Below are positions 1-8,065 of a DNA stretch of 54,264 nt, piece after piece. A program made the position numbers and the translations under genes. The stretch is from assembly GCA_022616435.1 (NCBI GenBank), contig JAKEET010000194.1, positions 1 to 54,264 on the forward strand, given 5' to 3'. A model generated the notes under the pieces. It ran no database searches and was not told the DNA's origin. It saw only the letters and a program-made list of their open reading frames with translations. The DNA comes from Gemmataceae bacterium. GTDB lineage: Bacteria; Planctomycetota; Planctomycetia; Gemmatales; Gemmataceae. Within the stretch, counting starts at the first letter, position 1. Each line of letters starts with the position of its first letter.

Positions 1-2
1 AG

Positions 3-701
3 GACAACGCCTACGTGATCGTCGTCAGCAATCCGGTCGATGTGCTCACGCATCTTGCCGTCAAGCGCTGCGGGCTCGCCTGGCAGCGCGTCATCGGCCT
101 CGGCACCGTGCTCGACACGACGCGTTTCCGCAGCAACGTCGCCAAGCGATTGAAAGCCGCCCCGACCCAGGTCAACGCCCTCATCCTTGGCGAGCACGGC
201 GACAGCATGGTGCCGATCTGGTCGAGCGCCACGATCAACGGCTTGCCGCTGGAACAATGGCCCGGCTTCGACGGCAAGACGGCGCGCGAAATCTTCGAGG
301 AAACCAAGGGCGCCGGCGCCCAGGTGATCAAGCTCAAAGGCGGCGCCGGCTACGCCGTCGGCCTGTCGATCCGCGAAGTGGTGCATGCGATCATTTTGGA
401 CCAACGGCGGGTGCTGCCGGTGAGTTCGCTGATCAATGGGCCGTACAGCGTGCGCGATGTGTGTTTGTCGGTGCCGACCGAAATCGGCTGCGGCGGCGTT
501 CGAAAACAAATCGAGTTGGCGCTGTCGCCGAAGGAACGGCTTGGCGTGCAGAACTCGGCGCGCGTGCTGGGCGAGACGATCGAGCAAGTTCAAGCGCGTT
601 TGGCGAGCGGTGCATCGAAGGCGACCACGCCGGCGCCGGTGAATGTGGTGATCAATCAGCCGGCGCTCCGCGCGATTCCACGCGCCGCCTGGCAGAAGTA
701 G
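3..701 (+). CDS. L-lactate/malate dehydrogenase, C-terminal part (5' end outside window)
   Basis: This is the C-terminal 232 residues of an NAD-dependent 2-hydroxyacid dehydrogenase of the LDH/MDH family, which interconverts pyruvate and lactate or oxaloacetate and malate. The frame is open from the first bases, so the start lies upstream. Visible motifs are VVSNPVDVLTHLA (cofactor/substrate loop), GTVLDTTRFRS (substrate-binding Arg) and GEHGDSMVPIWSS (catalytic His). The wording of the last two is closer to lactate dehydrogenase than to bacterial Mdh. The residue that decides specificity (Gln or Arg in the mobile loop) is outside the window, so the substrate is open. A short repeat-rich spacer separates it from the aldolase-like gene on the same strand. 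Confidence 0.9.
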   Translation, partial: DNAYVIVVSNPVDVLTHLAVKRCGLAWQRVIGLGTVLDTTRFRSNVAKRLKAAPTQVNALILGEHGDSMVPIWSSATINGLPLEQWPGFDGKTAREIFEETKGAGAQVIKLKGGAGYAVGLSIREVVHAIILDQRRVLPVSSLINGPYSVRDVCLSVPTEIGCGGVRKQIELALSPKERLGVQNSARVLGETIEQVQARLASGASKATTPAPVNVVINQPALRAIPRAAWQK

Positions 702-790
702 CTCGCTTGCGGCTTCGCGCTCGCGGCGCGCGTGCAGCGCGAGGATTCTGTGGAAGAACCTGCGAGCGCGAAACAGTAAACAAGGCTGTC
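702..790. repeat. Intergenic GC-rich palindromic element (CGCTTGCGG family)
   Basis: The spacer carries CGCTTGCGGCTTCGCGCTCG near its left end and GCGAGCGCGAAAC near its right end, giving an imperfect stem. The same words recur at 7968-8050, so this is a dispersed family and not a local accident. No gene is seen in it. Confidence 0.6.
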
Positions 791-1999
791 ATGGCTCAGA
801 AGTCTCTCGACCAGAAACTGTCCCGCATCCACGCCGATCCGCAGGGCGCCAAGGATTTCATCCTAGCCGACGCCAAGGACGCGGATATGGCCCTCGGCAT
901 CGGCGCTCCCGGCAAGTCGCCGGAGATGCACGCCGGCGAGGCGCGCTTTCGCACCCTGCAAGAATTCCGCGACATCATCACGCAAATCGTCCACCAGGGC
1001 CTCGTGGACATCATGCTGATGTCGGCCCACACGAATGAAGTTCTCAACATCCAAGGCCGGCTGTTCGATAACAGCGCCGTCACGCCGGCCGCGCGCGCCA
1101 ACGACACGACCGACATTCACGTGCTCCGCGGCGGGCGTTCGCCCGTGCAGCCTTCGCTCGCCTTTCGCACGGCGACGCTCGATCACATCCAGTGCGGGCA
1201 TCTGGACTGCAAGCCAGAGGAACGCACGCTCGGCGCCGACCTGGGGCTCTACAGCATCACGTACCAGAACGACAGCGTCATCGACCGCGCGGCGCTGGAA
1301 GAGTACAAAGCCTTTCGCCTCGCAGCGGAACGCAAGGGGTTCCGCCACTTCCTGGAAGTGTTCGATCCCAACCGTCCCGAATCGGTCGAAGCGAGCAAGC
1401 TGCCCGGCTTCATCAACGACGCCATCGTCCGCACATTGAGCGGCGTCACGTCCAAAGGCCGGCCGCTCTTCTTGAAGATGGTCTACCACGGACCGCAGGC
1501 GATGGAGGAACTGGTCCGCTATGATCCGCACCTGGTCGTCGGCATCCTTGGCGGCTCGGCGGGGACAACGTACGACGCCTTCAAGCTCTTGAGTGAAGCG
1601 AAGAAGTACGGCGCCCGCGTGGCGCTCTTTGGCCGCAAGATCAACAACGCCGAGAACCAGCTCGCGTTCGTTCGTTTTCTGCGCTGGATCGCCGACGGCG
1701 CCATCACGGCCGAAGAGGCGGTGAAGGCGTACCACGGCGTGCTCGCGCAGCTCGGCATCAAGCCGCACCGGACGCTGGATGAGGACATGACGCTGCAAAC
1801 CGCCGTGATGAGCTACGCCGGCAACGGCAAGACGATCAGCGCACCGCCCCGTTTAGCCCCGGTTCGCAGAACCGGGGCGGACGCCGCGCCTCGCAAAGCG
1901 CAGTGCAATCATCAAGAGCCCGACTTCACCAAGATGACGGCGGCCGAGAAGATCGCATATCACAAGGCGCGCTGGGATCGCATCCTGGGTTCCAACTAA
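791..1999 (+). CDS. Class I aldolase-like TIM-barrel protein, repeat inserted near C-terminus
   Basis: A protein of 402 residues starting at ATG 791, about 90 bases after the dehydrogenase gene. The segment LFGRKINNAENQLAFVRF, with the preceding LVVGILGGSAGTTYDAF, resembles the phosphate-binding end of DhnA/FbaB-type and LacD-type aldolase barrels, so a sugar-phosphate or related aldolase is the best guess. No catalytic Lys was assigned with certainty. Residues of about 353-366 (PPRLAPVRRTGADAA) are encoded by a palindromic repeat that also occurs between genes at 10955. The normal tail appears to resume at PDFTKMTAAEKIAYHKARWD. The insertion keeps the frame, so the protein is probably still made. 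The function is inferred from weak resemblance only. Confidence 0.6.
   Translation: MAQKSLDQKLSRIHADPQGAKDFILADAKDADMALGIGAPGKSPEMHAGEARFRTLQEFRDIITQIVHQGLVDIMLMSAHTNEVLNIQGRLFDNSAVTPAARANDTTDIHVLRGGRSPVQPSLAFRTATLDHIQCGHLDCKPEERTLGADLGLYSITYQNDSVIDRAALEEYKAFRLAAERKGFRHFLEVFDPNRPESVEASKLPGFINDAIVRTLSGVTSKGRPLFLKMVYHGPQAMEELVRYDPHLVVGILGGSAGTTYDAFKLLSEAKKYGARVALFGRKINNAENQLAFVRFLRWIADGAITAEEAVKAYHGVLAQLGIKPHRTLDEDMTLQTAVMSYAGNGKTISAPPRLAPVRRTGADAAPRKAQCNHQEPDFTKMTAAEKIAYHKARWDRILGSN
1851..1882 (+). repeat. REP-like palindrome inside a coding region
   Basis: GTTTAGCCCCGGTTCGCAGA followed by ACCGGGGCGGAC. The inner part GCCCCGGTTC gcaga-ACCGGGGC forms a hairpin. The near-identical unit is intergenic at 10955 and inverted at 11027-11062. 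Here it lies in frame inside the aldolase-like gene. Confidence 0.8.
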
Positions 2000-2014
2000 C
2001 GATCCGGGAGCCGC

Positions 2015-3934
2015 ATGACTGCGCTGGCGGGCATCGTGAGTCTTGACGGGCGCGAAACGCCGCCGGCCGGCGCGCTGGCCCGGATGACGCAGGCGCTCGC
2101 CCATCGCGGTCCGGGCGGCGGCATCCATGAAGAGCCGGGAATCGGCCTGGCGTGGCGCCATCGGCGCGTCGCTTCGTCGCCGGAAATCGTCGCCGCCAAT
2201 GAAGACAACCACATCATTGCCGCCTGTGCGGGCTTCCTTGTCAATCACGCTGAATTGCGGAACGCCCTGTTGGGTCGCGGCCATCAGCTTCGCTCGGACA
2301 ATCCCGCCGAATCCTTGACGCATCTCTGGGAAGAGTCGCGCGAGCTCTCGTGGGAAACGCTGCGAGGCCAGTTCGCGTGTGCGGTTTGGGATCGCCGGCT
2401 GCGTCTGGCGATGCTGGCGCGCGATCGCTTCGGCATGGCGCCTTTGTACTGGTCGCGGCACGACTCGTGGCTGTTGTTCGCTTCCGAAATCAAGGCCCTG
2501 TTCGCCTCCGGTTTGGTTCGGGCCGAAGTGGATCGCCGCGGCGTGGATCACATTTTTACCTTCATGGGCTTGCCGGCGGCGCGCACCTGCTTTCAAAATG
2601 TGCAAGCGCTGCCGCCGGGCCATTACCTGGTCGCCCGGGCCGGCACGGTGCAAGTGGCCCGCTACTGGGACCTCGACTTCCCGGACCGCGGTCAGGAGGA
2701 AGCCCCCGGACCCGAGCACCATGCGGCCGACCGATTGGAAGAATTGCTGCAACAGGCCGTGGCGCGGCGGCTGCCGGCGGACGACTCGGCGGCGTCGTAC
2801 ATCAGCGGCGGCATCGATTGCAGCACGCTGGCGGCGCTGGCCGGCAAGGTGCGCCAGCGGCCGTTGCCGACCTACACCGTGCGCATCGCCGACGTGCGAC
2901 TGGACGAATCGGAGCGGGCGCTGCGCGTGGGACAGGCTTGTGGGATCGCGCCGATCGTGGAGTCGTTCGACGCGGCCCGTGTGATCGCGTCGTTTCCGCG
3001 GTTGATCCGCGCCATCGAAAGCCCGACGCCCGACGCGTCCTGCGTCACGCTCATGCTGCTGGCCGAGCGCGTCCGGGCCGACGGGAGGCCCATCGTGCTG
3101 ACCGGCGACGGCGCGGACGATCTGTTTGCCGGCTATCCCTGGTTCAAGACGGACCGGCTGCTGCGCATGCTGGACGTCATCCCGGGGTTGCCGTTCGGCC
3201 AGGCGCTGCGGCGGCTGGTGGTGCGGCTGACGGCGCCGCACATTCGCGCCGGGCAGATCCTGCGCACGCAGCGCTTGATCGGCGGGCACAACGCCTGGCT
3301 CGATCTGTACGGCCTCATCAGCATGAACCGCTCGCGCTTCTACAGCCAAGGGATGCGCGACAGCCTCGCCGGACACCTCGCCTATGAAGATCTATCGCTC
3401 AACCTGGAGCGTCTAGGGCGCTGGCACCCGCTCAATCGGGCGCTGTACTTCGGCCTCAAGACGCACGTGCCTGGATTGCTCCTGCAAGGCAAGGGGGAAC
3501 GGATCGGCATGCATTCCGGCGTCGAGCTGCGGTTTCCGTATCTCGACGAGGACGTGGTCGAGTTCAGCACGCGCCTGCCGCCCTCATGGAAGCTGCGGCG
3601 CTGGCGCGACAAGTTTCTGCTGCGCCGCGTTGCCGAACGCTACTTGCCGGCCGACATTGCCTGGCGTCCGAAGCGCGACTTCACCGCGGCCTTGGACAGC
3701 CTGTACCGGCAGCCAACCGTGCGCTGGGTCGAGGAGCTGTTGAGTGAAGAGTCGCTGCGGCGTGCCGGGTACTTCGATCCCGCCGCGGTGCAGTTGTGGC
3801 GGCAACAGTACGGCAAACTGCCGCGCATCGGCAGCCGGCGGTTCTCGGTCGAGCTGGGACTGTCGGCGGTCGTGGCCACGCAATTGTGGCATCACCTGCA
3901 CATCGACGCCGGTCTCGCCGACGTGCCAACGTGA
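2015..3934 (+). CDS. Asparagine synthetase B-like ATP-dependent amide ligase lacking the N-terminal Cys
   Basis: 639 residues, the usual length for glutamine-hydrolysing asparagine synthetase. Residues 1-200 match the class II glutaminase fold (AHRGPGGG, RDRFGMAPLYW). Residues from 240 match the AMP-forming synthetase: the pyrophosphate loop SGGIDCST at 264-271 and TGDGADDLFAGY. The N-terminus reads MTALAGIVSLDG where active enzymes read MCGIAGI. The nucleophilic Cys2 is absent, and an in-frame stop just upstream (1997-1999) rules out a missed start. The protein therefore probably cannot hydrolyse glutamine. It may use free ammonia or another nucleophile, as beta-lactam synthetases and other asparagine-synthetase relatives do. 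It starts 15 bases after the aldolase-like gene. The actual product is unknown. Confidence 0.85.
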   Translation: MTALAGIVSLDGRETPPAGALARMTQALAHRGPGGGIHEEPGIGLAWRHRRVASSPEIVAANEDNHIIAACAGFLVNHAELRNALLGRGHQLRSDNPAESLTHLWEESRELSWETLRGQFACAVWDRRLRLAMLARDRFGMAPLYWSRHDSWLLFASEIKALFASGLVRAEVDRRGVDHIFTFMGLPAARTCFQNVQALPPGHYLVARAGTVQVARYWDLDFPDRGQEEAPGPEHHAADRLEELLQQAVARRLPADDSAASYISGGIDCSTLAALAGKVRQRPLPTYTVRIADVRLDESERALRVGQACGIAPIVESFDAARVIASFPRLIRAIESPTPDASCVTLMLLAERVRADGRPIVLTGDGADDLFAGYPWFKTDRLLRMLDVIPGLPFGQALRRLVVRLTAPHIRAGQILRTQRLIGGHNAWLDLYGLISMNRSRFYSQGMRDSLAGHLAYEDLSLNLERLGRWHPLNRALYFGLKTHVPGLLLQGKGERIGMHSGVELRFPYLDEDVVEFSTRLPPSWKLRRWRDKFLLRRVAERYLPADIAWRPKRDFTAALDSLYRQPTVRWVEELLSEESLRRAGYFDPAAVQLWRQQYGKLPRIGSRRFSVELGLSAVVATQLWHHLHIDAGLADVPT

Positions 3935-3950
3935 CGCGAACAAGCTCGGA

Positions 3951-4020
3951 GGAATCAGAAACGGATAGCGCGCTGCGGACGCTAAACGGCAAGCCACTGA
4001 TTCGACCGGCGGCTGATTCC
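3951..4020. terminator. Possible bidirectional terminator between convergent genes
   Basis: GGAATCAG at 3951-3958 is repeated inverted as CTGATTCC at 4013-4020, between the 3' ends of two convergent genes. The arms are short and the loop is long, so this is a weak call. Confidence 0.2.
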
Positions 4021-4023
4021 GAT

Positions 4024-5043
4024 TCACGGCGCCAGCGGCGGGTACACCGCGTATCCCGACACGTTCACCGGAAACCGGTACACCGTCTTGCCGGCGGTCA
4101 CGTACAAAGTCTTCCGCTCTGGGCCGCCGAAGGCGACGTTGGTGATCAGGTTCTCCGGAATCGGAATTCGCCCCAGCAACACACCCTTCGGCGAAATCAC
4201 ATAGACGCCCGGCGGAACGTCGAGGGATTCTCCCTGACTGCGCTTGACGGAGATGCCGGCCGCGACCCAGAGATTGCCTTCCATGTCCACGCGCGTGCCG
4301 TCGCCGCCGCGGCCCTTGCCGAAATCGAAGATCAGCCGCTGGTTGCCGAGATTGCCCTTTGGCTCGATATCGAAGGCCCAGATCTTGCGGTTGCCGCCCA
4401 CCTTCGGATGACTGTCCACGACGTACAGCGTGCGTGCGTCAGCAGTGACGGCAATGCCGTTGGGCCGGTGAATCTGCTGTTGCGTCAACACCCGGGCAAC
4501 AGCGCCATCCGGATCGATTCGGTACACACCTTCGACGTCCATCTCCAGATCGCTGCGATCGAGACCGTAGCGCGGATCGGTGAACCAGATGCGGCCTTCC
4601 ATGTCCACGCAGGCGTCGTTGGGGCTGTTGTAGCGCTTGCCCAGGTACTTGTCGGTGAGCACGGTCACCGCCCCGGTCTTCATGTCGGTGCGGACGAGGC
4701 GGCGGCGCCCCGGTCCCTGCTCGCCGCCTTCGCAACTGATGAGCCGGCCCTCGGCGTCGAAGGTGTTGCCGTTGGTCCGGCCGCTGTCGGCGCGGAACAC
4801 GCTGACGGCGCCCTTGGCGTCGAGCTTCAGGATGCGATTGCCGGCGATGTCGCTGAAGAAGACGTTGCCGGCGGCATCCACGGCCGGACCTTCGAGGAAC
4901 GCCACCGTGGCGCCCGCGACGGCGACGGTGTCCGGCGCGACCAGGCCCTTGGGCAGGCCGATCGCGGCGAGGTTCGGCGCCGCGCCGCCGCTGGCCGCCG
5001 CGCCGATGATCAGCAGCACGGAGATCGAGACAACGTCGCGCAT
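4024..5043 (-). CDS. SMP-30/gluconolactonase-family beta-propeller, exported
   Basis: Six-bladed propeller of the SMP-30/gluconolactonase/LRE family, 339 residues. The start is taken at the ATG at 5043 because GGAGGG lies 8 bases upstream and it opens a hydrophobic signal peptide (MRDVVSISVLLIIGAAASG). A longer frame begins 57 bases further up. Family landmarks are EGPAVDAAGNVFFSDIAGNRI, SPNDACVDMEGRIWFTDPRYG, RPNGIAVTADARTLYVVDSH and DGTRVDMEGNLWVA, which include the usual metal-site Glu, Asn and Asp. Members hydrolyse sugar lactones or other esters in the periplasm. The substrate cannot be read from the sequence. It is convergent with the asparagine-synthetase-like gene. Confidence 0.9.
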   Translation of the reverse strand: MRDVVSISVLLIIGAAASGGAAPNLAAIGLPKGLVAPDTVAVAGATVAFLEGPAVDAAGNVFFSDIAGNRILKLDAKGAVSVFRADSGRTNGNTFDAEGRLISCEGGEQGPGRRRLVRTDMKTGAVTVLTDKYLGKRYNSPNDACVDMEGRIWFTDPRYGLDRSDLEMDVEGVYRIDPDGAVARVLTQQQIHRPNGIAVTADARTLYVVDSHPKVGGNRKIWAFDIEPKGNLGNQRLIFDFGKGRGGDGTRVDMEGNLWVAAGISVKRSQGESLDVPPGVYVISPKGVLLGRIPIPENLITNVAFGGPERKTLYVTAGKTVYRFPVNVSGYAVYPPLAP

Positions 5044-5271
5044 CAGACGACCCTCCACAAACGAAATGCGATCCAAGACAAGATTCAGTCGCATCGCCAT
5101 TAGCTAACGGCGCGCCGCCTGGGTGTCAAGCGCGTTGACGGCGGACGCGCATCCTGAGCTCTCGCGACTTCGGACAGGCACTTTCATCCGCCCTCGTCGG
5201 AGCATATCCTGAAACCAATAGCAAATCTCCAGAGTCGAACCACGGCTACGCTTCCCGCGAAGGAGGTCGCC

Positions 5272-6051
5272 ATGTCCGGCCACGAAACCCCAAGTGCCAC
5301 TCAACCGGCCCAGCACAATCGCCGGCGCGTCCTGACATGGCTTGTCGGCGCCGCCGCGGTGGCGTTGGCGGCCGTCTGGGTCGCGCAGCGCGGCCTCAAC
5401 GACATGGACTGGGCCGCGCGCCGCCGCCAGATGGTCGACGAGCAGATCAAGGACCGCGGCATCAAGGACGAGCGCGTTCTGAAGGCCATGCACAAAGTGC
5501 CGCGGCACGAATTCGTCCCCGAGGATTACCGGTCGGCCGCCTACCAGGACCGGCCGTTGCCGATTGGCCTGGGTCAAACGATCTCGCAACCGTACATTGT
5601 CGCGCTCATGACCGAGGCGGTGACGCCGAAGGCCGGGCAGCGGGTTCTCGAAGTCGGCGCCGGCAGCGGCTACCAGGCCGCCGTCCTCGCCGAACTGGGC
5701 ACGGAGGTCTACACCATCGAGCTGCTTGCCAAGCTCGCCGAGCAAGCCCAGGAGAACCTCAAACGCGTTGGCTACAAGAAGGTCAAGGTGAAGGCCGGCG
5801 ACGGATATCTGGGCTGGCCGGACGCGGCGCCGTTCGACGCGATCGTGGTCACTTGCGGCGCGGAGCACGTGCCCGCGCCGCTCTTCGAGCAACTGAAACC
5901 GGGAGGCAAGATGGTGATCCCGGTCGGCAAGACGCCGGATCAAGTCCTGTACCTGATCACCAAGGGGCCGAACGGCGAGCGGCAGGAGCGCGAGCTGGCG
6001 CCGGTGCGCTTTGTGCCGTTGCGGCGGGCGGCCGACGTGAAGGACAAGTAG
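5272..6051 (+). CDS. pcm: Protein-L-isoaspartate O-methyltransferase with N-terminal membrane anchor
   Basis: 259 residues starting at ATG 5272, with AAGGAGGT 8 bases upstream. Residues 20-40 (RVLTWLVGAAAVALAAVWVA) form a single hydrophobic segment after a basic stretch, so the enzyme is probably membrane-anchored or exported. Ordinary Pcm proteins are cytosolic and lack this segment. The catalytic domain is standard: RRRQMVDEQIKDRGI, VPRHEFVP, GQTISQPYIVALM, the SAM-binding VLEVGAGSGYQAAVLA and PFDAIVVTCGAEHVP. The reaction methylates L-isoaspartyl residues of damaged proteins so that they can return to aspartate. A perfect inverted repeat follows the stop codon. Confidence 0.93.
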   Translation: MSGHETPSATQPAQHNRRRVLTWLVGAAAVALAAVWVAQRGLNDMDWAARRRQMVDEQIKDRGIKDERVLKAMHKVPRHEFVPEDYRSAAYQDRPLPIGLGQTISQPYIVALMTEAVTPKAGQRVLEVGAGSGYQAAVLAELGTEVYTIELLAKLAEQAQENLKRVGYKKVKVKAGDGYLGWPDAAPFDAIVVTCGAEHVPAPLFEQLKPGGKMVIPVGKTPDQVLYLITKGPNGERQERELAPVRFVPLRRAADVKDK

Positions 6052-6063
6052 GCATCGTGTCGG

Positions 6064-6103
6064 CTTTCGCTCCGCGAAAGGCCGTTCTTTCGCGGAGCGA
6101 AAG
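6064..6103. repeat. 17-bp perfect inverted repeat, terminator or REP-like
   Basis: CTTTCGCTCCGCGAAAG at 6064-6080 and its exact complement CTTTCGCGGAGCGAAAG at 6087-6103, separated by GCCGTT. Each arm is itself nearly palindromic. It lies between pcm and mch. It could end pcm transcription, although there is no T-run. Confidence 0.75.
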
Positions 6104-6149
6104 GCGACCCATCCATAGGATAAGCGAGATATTGCAACCAGGAGCGACT

Positions 6150-7115
6150 GTGGCGAACACCCCGACCCTTAATGAACGCGCGCAACGGCTTGCCGACTAC
6201 ATCGCCTCGCAAGCCGCGGCATTGCGCGTGCAGGTCCACACGACCGCGGGCGGAGCGCGGCTCATCGATTGCGGCATCAGGACGCCGGGCGGCATTCAAG
6301 CCGGCCTCGCCCTGGCGCGGGTGTGCATGGCGGGACAGGCGGAAATCGCGCTCGCGCCCGGCGAGGTCGCCGGCATCGCGGCGCCGCAAGTGACGGTGGC
6401 CACCGATCATCCCGTGGCCGCGTGCATGGCGTCGCAGTATGCCGGCTGGCAGATCAGCGTCGGCAAGTATTTCGCCATGGGCTCCGGGCCCATGCGGGCT
6501 GCCTACGGCAAGGAAGAGCTGTTCGATCACATCCCCGGCCGCGAACAGGCCCCGGTGGCGGTCGGCGCCCTCGAGACGCGCAAGCTCCCCGACGACGCGG
6601 TCATCGACTACCTGAGCAAGGCATTGAAACTGCCGGCGAGCAAGATCACGCTGCTGGCCGCGCCGGCGGCGAGCCTGGCGGGGAACCTGCAAGTGGTGGC
6701 CCGGTCGCTGGAAACGGCGCTGCACAAGCTGCACGAGCTGAAGTTCGATCTCAACCAGGTGGTGTCCGGCTTCGGCTCGGCGCCGTTGCCGCCGGTCGCC
6801 AAGGACGAGCTGGGCGCCATCGGCCGGACCAACGACGCGATCCTGTACGGCGGGCGAGTGGTGATCTGGGTCAACGCGGAGGATGATCAATTGACGGACA
6901 TTGGCGCCAAGGTGCCGGCCAGCGCGTCGTCCGATTGGGGAGCGCCGTTTCAATCGATCTTCGAGCGCTACGAGCACGATTTCTACAAGATCGACCCGAT
7001 GCTGTTCAGCCCGGCCGAGGTGGTGTTTCACAATCTGAAAACGGGGCGCAGCTTCGTCTTTGGGCGGGTGAAGGCGGAGGTGCTGGACCAGTCGTTCTTC
7101 GGCACGATCAGTTAG
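6150..7115 (+). CDS. mch: Methenyltetrahydromethanopterin cyclohydrolase
   Basis: 321 residues, the normal length of Mch, which interconverts 5,10-methenyl-H4MPT and 5-formyl-H4MPT in methanogens, methylotrophs and planctomycetes. The GTG at 6150 has GGAG 6 bases upstream, and the homology begins directly there (NERAQRLADYIASQAAALRV). Recognisable family stretches are LIDCGIRTPGGIQAGLALA, HPVAACMASQYAGWQIS, AMGSGPMRAAYGKEELFDHI, APAASLAGNLQVVARSLETA, PPVAKDELGAIGRTNDAILYG and YEHDFYKIDPMLFSPA. No other H4MPT-pathway gene is next to it, so it is separated from the rest of the pathway here. The stop codon lies within a palindromic repeat. Confidence 0.95.
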   Translation: MANTPTLNERAQRLADYIASQAAALRVQVHTTAGGARLIDCGIRTPGGIQAGLALARVCMAGQAEIALAPGEVAGIAAPQVTVATDHPVAACMASQYAGWQISVGKYFAMGSGPMRAAYGKEELFDHIPGREQAPVAVGALETRKLPDDAVIDYLSKALKLPASKITLLAAPAASLAGNLQVVARSLETALHKLHELKFDLNQVVSGFGSAPLPPVAKDELGAIGRTNDAILYGGRVVIWVNAEDDQLTDIGAKVPASASSDWGAPFQSIFERYEHDFYKIDPMLFSPAEVVFHNLKTGRSFVFGRVKAEVLDQSFFGTIS

Positions 7116-7208
7116 CCGGCGCGCTGGCGCGCCGTGGACTGGGGGTCCAGGTTTAACCGCATCGTTTCGCCTGGGATTCTGTCCGCGGCGAGCAAGCTCG
7201 CCGGCTAA
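7112..7208. repeat. REPIN-like doublet of inverted 28-bp palindromic units
   Basis: Two copies of a 28-base unit face each other: TTAGCCGGCGCGCTGGCGCG... at 7112-7139 and, inverted, ...AGCAAGCTCGCCGGCTAA at 7181-7208. A 41-base spacer lies between them. Each unit is a hairpin and the pair forms a larger one. The left unit contains the mch stop codon. A third, single unit lies at 8846. Confidence 0.8.
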
Positions 7209-7226
7209 GTGAATTGGGAGATGGCG

Positions 7227-7967
7227 ATGCGATGCATCATCGTATTCTGTTTGATTTGCGTGTCGGCGACGGCAGCCGCCCAAACCGCGGCCGAGCTGCG
7301 CGAGCGCGGCCAGGCGAATGACAAGGCCGGCAAGTACGCCGAGGCGGTCGCCGACTACACCAAGGCCCTGGAGCTGGATCCGAAGGACGTCGGGCTCCAT
7401 CACCTGCGCGGCTGCGCGGAGTTCAAGCGCGGCAAGATCGCCGAGTCGATCGCCGACTTCGACAAGTACATCGCGCTGGTTCCCAAGGCCAAGGTCAGCC
7501 ACTGGCAGCGCGGCATCTCGTACTATTACGCGGGCCGCTGGGACGACGGCATCGCCCAGTTCGAGGGCTACCAGACCTACGACAGCAACGACGTCGAAAA
7601 CGCGGTGTGGCGGTTCATGTGCATGGCCCGCAAGGACGGCATTCCGAAGGCGCGCAAGGAAATCCTCAAGATTGGCGAGGACAAGCGCGTGCCGATGCGA
7701 CAGGTGTACGATCTGTACGCGGGGAAGCTGAAGGTGGACGACGTCCTGGCCGCGGCCAAGGCGGGCGCCCCGGCGAAGGATCGGTTGAACGGGCAGCTCT
7801 TCTACGCGCATCTGTACGTCGGCATCTACCTGGAGCTGGAAGGCAACAAGAAGCTGGCGCTGGAACACCTGCGAAAGGCGGCCGACGAGCATCGCATCGG
7901 ACATTACATGTGGGACGTGGCCCGCGTGCACCGGGACATCTTGCGCAAGGAATTGGACAAGCAGTGA
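7227..7967 (+). CDS. Exported TPR-repeat protein
   Basis: 246 residues from ATG 7227, chosen because GGGAG lies 6 bases upstream and it opens a signal peptide (MRCIIVFCLICVSATAAAQ). TPR-like helices follow: AAELRERGQANDKAGKYAEAVADYTKALELDPKD, then LHHLRGCAEFKRGKIAESIADFDKYIALVPK and HWQRGISYYYAGRWDDGIAQFEGY. A later helical region (YLELEGNKKLALEHLRKAADEH) ends the protein. It is probably a periplasmic protein-binding scaffold; no enzymatic motif is seen. It stands alone between two repeat elements, so no operon partner can be named. Confidence 0.85.
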   Translation: MRCIIVFCLICVSATAAAQTAAELRERGQANDKAGKYAEAVADYTKALELDPKDVGLHHLRGCAEFKRGKIAESIADFDKYIALVPKAKVSHWQRGISYYYAGRWDDGIAQFEGYQTYDSNDVENAVWRFMCMARKDGIPKARKEILKIGEDKRVPMRQVYDLYAGKLKVDDVLAAAKAGAPAKDRLNGQLFYAHLYVGIYLELEGNKKLALEHLRKAADEHRIGHYMWDVARVHRDILRKELDKQ

Positions 7968-8055
7968 CGCCGCTTGCGGCACGACACGGCCGCTTGCGGC
8001 TTGGCGTTCGCGTCGCCGGCGTTGCGCTGCGAGCGCGAAACCGTGAACAATCAAG
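7968..8055. repeat. Second copy of the CGCTTGCGG intergenic family
   Basis: CGCTTGCGGC occurs twice (about 7970 and 7991), followed by GCGAGCGCGAAAC at the right end. The layout matches the spacer at 702-790. Confidence 0.55.
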
Positions 8056-8065
8056 GATGAACGTC

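Noticed and set aside
863..1798. Long minus-strand open frame opposite the aldolase-like gene
   Set aside because: It has a biased composition with no recognisable domain. It is a shadow of the plus-strand gene caused by high G+C.
3796..5103. Plus-strand open frame opposite the SMP-30-like gene
   Set aside because: It runs antisense to a clear propeller protein and has no ribosome-binding site or domain.
5940..8054. Very long minus-strand open frame opposite mch and the TPR gene
   Set aside because: Mch and the TPR protein are well supported on the plus strand; this frame crosses two genes and their spacers.
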